A stretch of 11,734 nucleotides of DNA from DASWKG01 sp036396755 (GTDB taxonomy: Bacteria > Actinomycetota > UBA4738 > CALAEC01): the NCBI GenBank assembly GCA_036396755.1, contig DASWKG010000091.1, positions 1 to 11,734 on the forward strand, written 5' to 3'. Position 1 is the stretch's first letter, and every line of letters begins with the position of its first letter. Made by a program: the position numbers and the translations under genes. This document shows, piece by piece, positions 5,807 through 11,734 of this stretch. The notes beneath the pieces are model-generated. The model was given only the letters and a program-made list of their open reading frames with translations. It had not been told where the DNA came from and searched no databases.

Positions 5807-7604
5807 GAAGCTCACCGGAGGACAGATCGTCGCGGAGTACCTCGCGCGCGAGGAGGTGCCCTACGTCCTGGCGATCCCCGGCCACGGAAACGTGGCGCTG
5901 CTCGACGCGTTCGTGGACCGAAGCGACATCCGCGTCCTGCCGGTCGTGCACGAGCAGTGCGCGGTCCACATCGCGGACGCGTACTACCGCGTGGCCGGCC
6001 GCCCGCTGGCCGTCAGCACCTCGATCGGGCCGGGCGCCGTCAACGCGGCGGCCGGGCTCGCCCAGTGCTACGTCGACTCGACCGCGGTTCTCCTCATCAC
6101 CGGCAGCCCGCACACCTACATGCGCGGGCGCGGCGTGCTCCAGGAGATCGAGCGCGACCACCCGGCGAACTTCCCGAGGCTGGTGGAGCCGATCGTCAAG
6201 CGGTGGTGGCAGCCCTCGAGCGTCGAGGAGCTTCCGTGGACGCTTCACCGGGCCTTCAACCAGATGCTGAGCGGTCGCCGCGGGCCCGTCCTGATCGACC
6301 TCGCCATGGACCTGCAGGCCGAGTCGGCCGAGGTCGAGATCCCCGAGCCGCGAACGCGCCGCTCTGACGGTGGGCCGCATCCCTCAGCCGATCTGGTGGA
6401 GCGCGCGGGGCGGCTCCTCGCCGGCGCGCGCCGGCCCGCGATCGTCGCCGGCGGAGGCGTGATCACCGCCGAGGCCTCCGGGGAGCTGCTCGCCCTCGCC
6501 GAGCTGATCGGCGCCCCGGTCGCCACGACCTGGATGGGCAAGGGAGCGTTCCCCGAGGACCACGAGCTCTGCGTCTGGCACCCCGGCGACATCGGGTCGT
6601 CGTGCGCGAACGAGGTGCTGCGCGCCGCCGACGTGATCCTGTCGGTGGGCTACCGCTTCGTGGACTGGACCGCGTCGAGCTATCGGAGCGGCGTCACCTA
6701 CGCGATCCCGCCGACCAAGCTCGTCCAGGTCGACCTCGACGAGCACGAGATCGGCAAGAACTACCCCGCCGAGGTCGGCATCGTCGCCGACGCGCGGGCC
6801 ACATTGGCGGGCCTGACGTCGTGGCTCCGCGCGAACGGAGGCGCGCGCGACTGGCGGACCGGCGGGTACTTCACCGAGGTCCGCTCGCTCGTGGACGCCT
6901 GGCGAGCGTCGTGGCGCGAGCGCCGCGAGTCCGACGCCACGCCGGTGTCGATCTCGCGCGCGCTGGTCGAGATCCGCGAGGTGCTCGACCGCGACGCGAT
7001 CGTCGTCACCGGCGCCGGGCTCCCGCAGAGCCAGGTGTACCAGGAGCTCCCCGTGTACCTGCCTCGCACCCACATCACCAGCGGCGGCTTCTCGACGATG
7101 GGCTTCACCGTCCCCGGCGCGATCGGCGCCAAGCTCGCCGCCCCGGGCACCCAGGTCGTGGGCATCGCCGGCGATGGCGACTTCGCGCTGAACGTGCAGG
7201 AGCTGTCGACGGCGGTGCAGTGGGGACTGCCGGTCGTCTACGTCGTGTTCAACAACCACGCGTGGCTCTCGATCAACAACCTCCAGCGGGGCGCCTACGC
7301 GCCCGACCGCGAGCTCATCACGCGGTTCCGCTCGGGCGGCGAGTCGTTCTCGCCCAGCTTCGCCGACATCGCGCGGGGGTTCGGCTGCTGGGCCGAGGTG
7401 GTCGAGAAGCCGTCCGCGATCGGCGACGCGCTCCGGCGGGCCCTGGCGTCCGGCCGCCCGGCGGTCCTCGAGATCCCCACCGCCACCGAGGGCCCCGACG
7501 CGCAGCTCAGCAAGTTCGGCTGGTGGGACGTCCCGGTTCCCGAGTACCTGACGGAGCCGCGGGCCGCCTACGAGCGGGAGCGCGGCGAGGTCACGCCCCC
7601 GTGA
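5799..7604 (+). CDS. iolD: ThDP-dependent enzyme in the IolD position (trihydroxycyclohexanedione hydrolase-like)
   Basis: A 601-residue enzyme of the acetolactate-synthase superfamily in three domains: an N-terminal pyrimidine-binding domain (about 5-175), a central Rossmann-like domain (195-345) and a C-terminal pyrophosphate-binding domain (385-570). The catalytic Glu is E52 (V-V-H-E-Q). The ThDP-Mg signature G-D-G-D-F (458-462) leads to N485-N486. I-P-G-H-G-N-V (26-32) and A-V-S-T-S-I-G-P-G-A (71-80) recall IolD, which opens the ring of 3D-trihydroxycyclohexane-1,2-dione to 5-deoxy-glucuronate. That would feed the IolB encoded downstream. Yet overall it looks distant from Bacillus IolD and somewhat shorter, so another decarboxylase or ligase activity is possible. 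The ATG sits inside the end of the previous gene (8-base overlap) behind GGAGGAA. Fold certain; the reaction is inferred from neighbours. Confidence 0.72.
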   Translation: MPEKLTGGQIVAEYLAREEVPYVLAIPGHGNVALLDAFVDRSDIRVLPVVHEQCAVHIADAYYRVAGRPLAVSTSIGPGAVNAAAGLAQCYVDSTAVLLITGSPHTYMRGRGVLQEIERDHPANFPRLVEPIVKRWWQPSSVEELPWTLHRAFNQMLSGRRGPVLIDLAMDLQAESAEVEIPEPRTRRSDGGPHPSADLVERAGRLLAGARRPAIVAGGGVITAEASGELLALAELIGAPVATTWMGKGAFPEDHELCVWHPGDIGSSCANEVLRAADVILSVGYRFVDWTASSYRSGVTYAIPPTKLVQVDLDEHEIGKNYPAEVGIVADARATLAGLTSWLRANGGARDWRTGGYFTEVRSLVDAWRASWRERRESDATPVSISRALVEIREVLDRDAIVVTGAGLPQSQVYQELPVYLPRTHITSGGFSTMGFTVPGAIGAKLAAPGTQVVGIAGDGDFALNVQELSTAVQWGLPVVYVVFNNHAWLSINNLQRGAYAPDRELITRFRSGGESFSPSFADIARGFGCWAEVVEKPSAIGDALRRALASGRPAVLEIPTATEGPDAQLSKFGWWDVPVPEYLTEPRAAYERERGEVTPP

Positions 7605-8566
7605 CGATCGAGGCACTGGTGATGGGACGGGTCGGCGCCGACCTGTACCCGAACCAGAGCGAGACGCCCCTCGCTCGCGCGCGGACCTTCACGCGGTTCG
7701 CCGGCGGGTTCGCGGCGAACGTGGCCACCGGCCTCGCGCGGCTCGGGGTCGGGACCGCGATCTGGAGCCGCGTCGGGGCCGACGGCCACGGCGAGATGAT
7801 CCGCGGGTTCCTCGCCGGCGAGGGCGTCGACGTCGCGGGGCTCGGGACCGACCCCGCCCACCGCACCCCGGTCGTGTTCTGCGAGCTGTGGCCCCCCGAC
7901 CGCTTCCCGCTCCTGTTCTACCGCGAGCCGACCGCTCCCGACTGGGAGCTCTCCGCCGACGACGTCGACCTCGCCGAGGTCGCCGCGATCCCGCTCCTGT
8001 TCGCCTCGGGGACGGGGCTGGCGCGCGAGCCCAGCGCCGAGCTCACGCTCGGGGCGCTCGCGGCCCACCGGGGCACGACCGTCCTCGACCTCGACTGGCG
8101 GCCCGATCTGTGGGAGGGCCCGTCGGACTTCCCGGGGCGGATCGAGCGGGCCGCCGCGAGCGCGGACGTCGTGGTGGGCAACCGCGCGGAGCTGGCCGCC
8201 GCCACCGGGGCGGAGGAGCCTGAGGAGGCCGTGCGCCGTCTCCGGGGGCTCGGGCCACGGCTCGTGGTCGAGAAGCGAGGCCCCGGCGGGGCCGCGGCGC
8301 ACTCGGACGCCGGGTCACACGAGGTGCCCGGGATCGCTCGCGAGATCGTCAACGGGCTCGGGGCCGGCGACGCCTTCGACGCCGCGCTCGGGTACGGGCT
8401 CCTGCGGGAGCTCCCGATCGAGGAGACGCTCGACCTCGCGAACGCGGCCGGCGCGATCGTCGCCGGCGGCCTGGCTTGCAGCGAGGCGATGCCCACCCTC
8501 GACGAGCTCCGCGCGTTCTCGCCGGCGGGATCACCGCCCGCCGACCGGATCTCGGACGGACGTTGA
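7601..8566 (+). CDS. iolC: 5-dehydro-2-deoxygluconokinase, IolC
   Basis: A 321-residue PfkB-family sugar kinase. It phosphorylates 5-dehydro-2-deoxygluconate (DKG) with ATP in the inositol pathway. Specific IolC features are the opening V-M-G-R-V-G-A-D-L-Y-P-N-Q (7-19), F-A-G-G-F-A-A-N-V-A (33-42), and T-P-V-V-F-C-E-L-W-P-P-D-R-F-P-L-L-F-Y-R (89-108) followed by A-P-D-W-E-L. The PfkB C-terminal signature G-A-G-D-A-F-D-A is at 254-261, with D257 the catalytic base. Length agrees with the family, and no fused aldolase domain is present. The GTG start overlaps the previous stop as GTGA. The product phosphate would need an IolJ aldolase, not found in this window. Confidence 0.93.
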   Translation: MTIEALVMGRVGADLYPNQSETPLARARTFTRFAGGFAANVATGLARLGVGTAIWSRVGADGHGEMIRGFLAGEGVDVAGLGTDPAHRTPVVFCELWPPDRFPLLFYREPTAPDWELSADDVDLAEVAAIPLLFASGTGLAREPSAELTLGALAAHRGTTVLDLDWRPDLWEGPSDFPGRIERAAASADVVVGNRAELAAATGAEEPEEAVRRLRGLGPRLVVEKRGPGGAAAHSDAGSHEVPGIAREIVNGLGAGDAFDAALGYGLLRELPIEETLDLANAAGAIVAGGLACSEAMPTLDELRAFSPAGSPPADRISDGR

Positions 8567-9390
8567 GCGAAGATCTGCTCCTCCGGGCCGGCACCTGGAG
8601 CGTGGTCACCCCCGCGTCGGCGGGGTGGCGGTACCTCTCGTTCGAGGTCGTGTCGCTTCCCGCGGGTGCGGCCGCCGAGCGGTCGTCCGGTGGCGACGAG
8701 GTCTGCCTCGTCGTGCTCCGGGGGTCGTGCCGGGTCCGGTCGGGCGGCGAGACCTTCGAGCTTCCCGGGCGGGGCGACGTCTTCTCCGGGCCTCCGTGGT
8801 CCGTCTACCTGCCGCCGGGGCGCGAGTACCGGGTCGAGGCGCTCGAGGAGCTGGACCTGGCGGTCTCGGGCGCGGTCGCCGAGCGCGGCGGGCCGGCGCG
8901 CGTGATCCGCCCCGACGAGGTGGAGATCGAGATCCGGGGCGCCGGGAGCGCCACTCGGCAGATCAACCACATCCTGCCGCCCGAGGGCGAGGCCCACCGG
9001 CTGATCGTGGTGGAGGTGTACACGCCGTCCGGCAACTGGTCGAGCTACCCGCCCCACAAGCACGACGAGGACCGGGGCGACGCCGAGGCCGCCCTCGAGG
9101 AGATCTACCACTACCGCACGCGCGGGGACGGCGCCTTCGGCATCCAGCGCCTCTACAGCCCCCGGCGCGAGCTCGACCTCACCGCGTGGGTCGCCGACGG
9201 CGACGTGCTGCTGGTCCCCCACGGCTACCACATGGCGGCCGCCCCCCACGCCTACGACCTCTACTACCTGAACGCGCTCGCGGGCGACCGCCGGTCGCTG
9301 GCGGCGTCGGACGACCCCGCCATGGGATGGATCAGGGAGCGGTGGGCCGGCATGGAGGCGGACCCACGCCTCCCGATGGTGCAGCCGTGA
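8563..9390 (+). CDS. iolB: 5-deoxy-glucuronate isomerase, IolB
   Basis: A 275-residue double-cupin protein that converts 5-deoxy-glucuronate to 5-dehydro-2-deoxygluconate, the substrate of IolC. The strongest signatures are I-N-H-I-L-P-P-E (135-141), V-E-V-Y-T-P-S-G-N-W-S-S-Y-P-P-H-K-H-D (150-168), E-E-I-Y-H-Y-R (179-185) and G-I-Q-R-L-Y (193-198). Metal ligands are expected at H165, H167, E180 and a His of P-H-G-Y-H (219-223). The first cupin half (20-105) is more diverged, as usual. The start is a TTG at 8563 that overlaps the iolC stop as TTGA; the first codons (SEDLLLRAGTW) fit the family N-terminus, and no ATG or GTG nearby does. Soluble and cytoplasmic. Confidence 0.93.
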   Translation: MSEDLLLRAGTWSVVTPASAGWRYLSFEVVSLPAGAAAERSSGGDEVCLVVLRGSCRVRSGGETFELPGRGDVFSGPPWSVYLPPGREYRVEALEELDLAVSGAVAERGGPARVIRPDEVEIEIRGAGSATRQINHILPPEGEAHRLIVVEVYTPSGNWSSYPPHKHDEDRGDAEAALEEIYHYRTRGDGAFGIQRLYSPRRELDLTAWVADGDVLLVPHGYHMAAAPHAYDLYYLNALAGDRRSLAASDDPAMGWIRERWAGMEADPRLPMVQP

Positions 9391-10301
9391 TCCGGCTTGC
9401 GAACGCTCCGGTCAGCTTCGGCGTGTTCGAGCTGACCGAGGGCTCCGAGGAGCTCCCCGGCCCCGAGCAGGTGCTGGACGCCGTCGCCGGCGCCGGGTAC
9501 GCGGGGATCGACCTCGGCCCGCTCGGGTTCCTGGGGCGCGGCGACGTCCTGCGCGGCCGGCTCCGCGAACGGGGCCTGGCCCTCGCCGGCGGCTGGGTCC
9601 AGCTGCGGCTCACCGACCCGGACGGGCTGGAGGAGGACCTGCGCGTGCTGGACGCGGCGCTGACGGTGTTCGCGGACGCCCTCGACGCGGCCGACGGCGC
9701 GCCGCCGCCGCGGCCGACGCTGGCCGACGCGGGCTCCCCGGCACGGGCCGCGAACCCCGGGGCCGGCCGCGACCGTCCCGAGCTGTGGCTCGACGACGCG
9801 GGCTGGGACCGGCTGGCGGAGGGACTCGGACGAGCCACTGACCGGTGCCGTGCCCGCGGGCTCGAGCCCACGTTCCACCACCACGCCTGCACCTTCGTCG
9901 AGGCGCCGCACGAGATCGACCGTCTGCTCGAGCGGACCGACGTCGGCCTGTGCCTCGACACGGGCCACCTCCTCCTGGGTGGAGGGGATGCGGCCGTCGC
10001 CCTGAAGGAATGGGGCGACAGGATCAACCACATCCACCTGAAGGACGCGCGGGTCGAGGTGCTGGACGGCGTCGTCGCCGACCGCGCGGGGATGGAGGCG
10101 GTCTGGCGGCGCGGGGCCTTCTGCCGGCTCGGCGAGGGCGACCTCGACGTCGGCAGCTTCCTCGACGGGCTCCTCGCCACCGGCTACTCCGGCTGGATCG
10201 TGGTGGAGCAGGACCGGATCCCGGGCCCCGGAGACCCGCCGGGCCGGGCGGAGGCGGACCAGCGCCACAACCGCGAGGCCCTCCGCCGAAGGGGCATCTA
10301 G
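9387..10301 (+). CDS. iolE: Inosose dehydratase-like TIM-barrel protein, IolE type
   Basis: A 304-residue TIM-barrel protein of the AP-endonuclease-2/xylose-isomerase-like fold. It probably dehydrates 2-keto-myo-inositol (inosose) to the cyclohexanedione used by the ThDP enzyme. Features: N-A-P-V-S-F-G-V-F-E near the N-terminus (6-15), T-F-H-H-H-A-C-T-F-V-E (162-172), C-L-D-T-G-H-L (189-195), H-I-H-L-K-D (215-220) and V-V-E-Q-D-R (272-277). Together these supply metal-binding Glu/Asp/His residues. Residues 102-130 form a loop rich in Pro, Ala and Gly. Related isomerases or epimerases share this fold, so the reaction is assigned partly from the operon. The GTG start overlaps iolB as GTGA. Last gene of the operon; no clear hairpin terminator follows. 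Confidence 0.82.
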   Translation: MIRLANAPVSFGVFELTEGSEELPGPEQVLDAVAGAGYAGIDLGPLGFLGRGDVLRGRLRERGLALAGGWVQLRLTDPDGLEEDLRVLDAALTVFADALDAADGAPPPRPTLADAGSPARAANPGAGRDRPELWLDDAGWDRLAEGLGRATDRCRARGLEPTFHHHACTFVEAPHEIDRLLERTDVGLCLDTGHLLLGGGDAAVALKEWGDRINHIHLKDARVEVLDGVVADRAGMEAVWRRGAFCRLGEGDLDVGSFLDGLLATGYSGWIVVEQDRIPGPGDPPGRAEADQRHNREALRRRGI

Positions 10302-10317
10302 GCCGCCCCGGGCCACC

Positions 10318-10347
10318 TTGACATGCGGGCCGGAGAGGAAATACCGT
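10318..10347 (+). promoter_or_regulatory. Promoter of the secreted PIG-L deacetylase gene
   Basis: A perfect -35 hexamer TTGACA (10318-10323) and TACCGT (10342-10347) are 18 bases apart, as in the promoter at 3231-3260. The -10 box overlaps the operator by the same two bases. Transcription should start around 10354, giving a short leader with a good Shine-Dalgarno sequence. Confidence 0.65.
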
Positions 10348-10371
10348 AACCGGTACCGTAACCGGTTACAG
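10345..10371 (+). promoter_or_regulatory. Second copy of the tandem palindromic operator
   Basis: The units GTAACCGGTACC (10346-10357) and GTAACCGGTTAC (10358-10369), with one flanking base before and two after, repeat 3258-3284 exactly over 27 bases. The copy starts 28 bases after the first base of the -35 box, as at mmsA. Identity stops at the ends of the site, so this is a conserved regulator site and not a recent long duplication. Confidence 0.75.
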
Positions 10372-10373
10372 AG

Positions 10374-10379
10374 AAGGAG
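10374..10379 (+). promoter_or_regulatory. Shine-Dalgarno sequence of the deacetylase gene
   Basis: AAGGAG ends 7 bases before the GTG at 10387 and decides this non-ATG start. The operator ends just upstream, so the ribosome site is outside it, unlike at mmsA. Confidence 0.65.
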
Positions 10380-10386
10380 AGCGCCC

Positions 10387-11734
10387 GTGAAACGCCCATC
10401 CGCCCCGTCCCCCCCACGCGTCCCGCTCGCGCTGACCGCGAGCCTCCTCGCGATCCTCGCCTCAGGGCTCCCCCCCGCCGGCGCCCGATCCCCGAGCGGC
10501 ACCGAGCCCGCCTCGGGCTACGTCGCTCCCCCGGCGGTGAAGATCAACGTGATGGGCGAGTGGGCCCACCCCGACGACGACACCAGCATCATCGGGCCGT
10601 GCGGGGTCTGGCACGACCTGTACGACATCAAGTGCGGGATCATCATGGTCACCCGCGGCGAGGGCGGCGGGAACGCCGTCGGCCCCGAGAAGGGCCCGGC
10701 GCTCGGCCTTCGCCGCGAGAACGAGGACCGTGCGGCGCACTACCGCTCCGGCACCGTCGACGTCTTCAACATCGACGCGGTGGACTTCTTCTACAACCAG
10801 AGCGCGCCGCTCACCCAGCTCATGTGGAACCACGAGGAGTCGCTGCGCCGGATCACGCGGATCATCCGCACCACCCAGCCGGACATCTACATCGGCTTCA
10901 CCCCGAGCCTCGCGTCGGGGCACGGCAACCACCAGCAGGCGGGCCGCTTCATCTGGGAGGGCGTCCTGGCGGCGGCCGACCCCGAGATGTTCCCCGAGCA
11001 GCTGACTGGCCCGAACGCACTCAGCACCTGGCAGGTGAAGAAGGTCTTCTCGGGCGGGAGCTCCGCGGGGAACGGCGGCACCGTCGCGTCGGCCCACTGC
11101 ACCACGGGCTTCACGCCCTCGGGCCTCGAGACGGTCTCGGGCGTGTGGACCGGGTACGACTCCCCGTACCTGTGGCCGGTCGGGAACACGCACGGCGGGG
11201 TCCCGGGCACACCGAAGACCTGGGCCGAGGTGGCATCCGAGGGCGGGGCGGCCTACCCGACGCAGAGCCGCAGCATGTGGGTGGCGCAGTCGCCTCCCGG
11301 ATGCCCCCGCTACGGCATGAGCCAGTCCTTCGTGCCCTTCCAGCGGAACGGGGCCACGGTCGGCGGCGTCGAGTACGCCGGCCGCGACGACGCGATCCTC
11401 TACGGCGCCACGCTCCCCGATCCCGGGGGCCTGCCGCTGGGCACCCTCGAGTACCTCACGTTCTCGAGCTTCTTCAACGTCGCCGGCGACCCGTTCGACG
11501 TGACCCTGCACGTCCGGTCGGGCTCCGGAACGCTCGCGGGCGGGTCCGCCACGCTGACGGTGCCCGCCGGATGGAGCGTGGACGCGGCCACCGAGCCCAT
11601 CGGGCCGGTCTCGGACGAGACCGAGTCGACGGTGACCTTCAGCGTCACCCCCGCCGCGGGCGCCGGCCCCGGGCTCAACAAGATCGCCGCGATGCTCACC
11701 TCGGGCCAGGCGACCGGCTACACCGACGGCGTGA
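10387..11734 (+). CDS. Secreted PIG-L/LmbE-family deacetylase with NEW3-like domain (3' end outside window)
   Basis: The 449 visible residues start with a signal peptide: basic MKRPSAPSPPR, a hydrophobic core at 12-28, then P-P-A-G-A-R near 29-34 as the likely cleavage region. A PIG-L/LmbE N-acetylglucosamine deacetylase domain follows (about 51-335). It carries the zinc motif A-H-P-D-D-D (60-65), T-R-G-E-G-G-G-N (89-96), L-R-R-E-N-E-D (108-114) and G-H-G-N-H-Q-Q (178-184), which stands in for the usual H-P-D-H. From about 365 to 441 comes a beta-rich segment (T-L-T-V-P-A-G-W-S-V) typical of the NEW3 domain found in secreted glycoside-active enzymes. Family members remove acetyl groups from GlcNAc in GlcNAc-inositol, GlcNAc-PI or other glycans. 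It is a separate transcript, but its operator is the same as that of the inositol operon. The GTG start is supported by AAGGAG. The exact substrate is unknown. Confidence 0.88.
   Translation, partial: MKRPSAPSPPRVPLALTASLLAILASGLPPAGARSPSGTEPASGYVAPPAVKINVMGEWAHPDDDTSIIGPCGVWHDLYDIKCGIIMVTRGEGGGNAVGPEKGPALGLRRENEDRAAHYRSGTVDVFNIDAVDFFYNQSAPLTQLMWNHEESLRRITRIIRTTQPDIYIGFTPSLASGHGNHQQAGRFIWEGVLAAADPEMFPEQLTGPNALSTWQVKKVFSGGSSAGNGGTVASAHCTTGFTPSGLETVSGVWTGYDSPYLWPVGNTHGGVPGTPKTWAEVASEGGAAYPTQSRSMWVAQSPPGCPRYGMSQSFVPFQRNGATVGGVEYAGRDDAILYGATLPDPGGLPLGTLEYLTFSSFFNVAGDPFDVTLHVRSGSGTLAGGSATLTVPAGWSVDAATEPIGPVSDETESTVTFSVTPAAGAGPGLNKIAAMLTSGQATGYTDGV

Noticed and set aside
5053..6270. Plus-strand open frame of 405 codons spanning the dehydrogenase/iolD junction
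   Set aside because: It is Arg-rich shadow translation in another frame of two well-supported genes.
6384..9249. Long minus-strand open frames opposite iolD, iolC and iolB
   Set aside because: They are compositionally skewed, match no family, and lie antisense to genes with clear catalytic motifs.
10302..10317. GGCC...GGGCC segment after iolE, considered as a terminator
   Set aside because: The stem is only about 4 base pairs and no T-run follows, so it is not a convincing hairpin terminator.

Overview
The window reads as chromosome of an uncultured or little-studied high-GC actinobacterium (Actinomycetota). The grounds are frequent GTG and TTG starts, start/stop overlaps, strong G/C bias at third codon positions, promoter-to-ATG spacings that suggest leaderless mRNAs, and protein families typical of soil actinobacteria. 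This lineage call is inference; there is no rRNA or other marker gene. The window has two parts that also look different in base composition: a left accessory part (about 1-3200, visibly less GC-rich) and a right metabolic part (about 3230 to the end, very GC-rich).

Left part. The extreme left edge holds the first 15 codons of a leftward IS481-type transposase and what looks like the end of its insertion sequence, with nested inverted repeats. A leftward gene then encodes a secreted six-cysteine protein of unknown function (342-1247). Rightward there follow a MazEF-type toxin-antitoxin pair (1380-1966), a VapBC-type pair (2092-2723) and a small DUF1801 (YdhG-like) protein (2795-3199). Each toxin start overlaps the end of its antitoxin gene. 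mazE and the DUF1801 gene both have a TANNNT box exactly 6 bases before the ATG and no Shine-Dalgarno sequence, as expected of leaderless transcripts.

Right part. Six rightward genes (3288-10301) form one tightly overlapping inositol-catabolism operon: methylmalonate-semialdehyde dehydrogenase (mmsA/iolA), a zinc-dependent MDR dehydrogenase, a ThDP enzyme in the iolD position, iolC kinase, iolB isomerase and an iolE-type inosose dehydratase. Every junction is a 4- or 8-base overlap. Inositol 2-dehydrogenase of the IolG type, the IolJ aldolase, a transporter and the regulator are not in the window. The zinc dehydrogenase is a candidate for the oxidation step.

Downstream, a secreted PIG-L/LmbE-family deacetylase with a C-terminal NEW3-like domain (10387 to beyond the window end) has its own promoter. 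The most informative feature is regulatory. The same 27-base block, two tandem 12-base units centred on ACCGGT, lies at an identical distance from the -35 box in front of both mmsA and the deacetylase gene. One regulator, probably LacI-type, should therefore control both. Because PIG-L/MshB enzymes classically deacetylate GlcNAc-inositol compounds, the deacetylase may help release inositol from extracellular glycoconjugates to feed the operon. That is a testable inference, not shown by the sequence.
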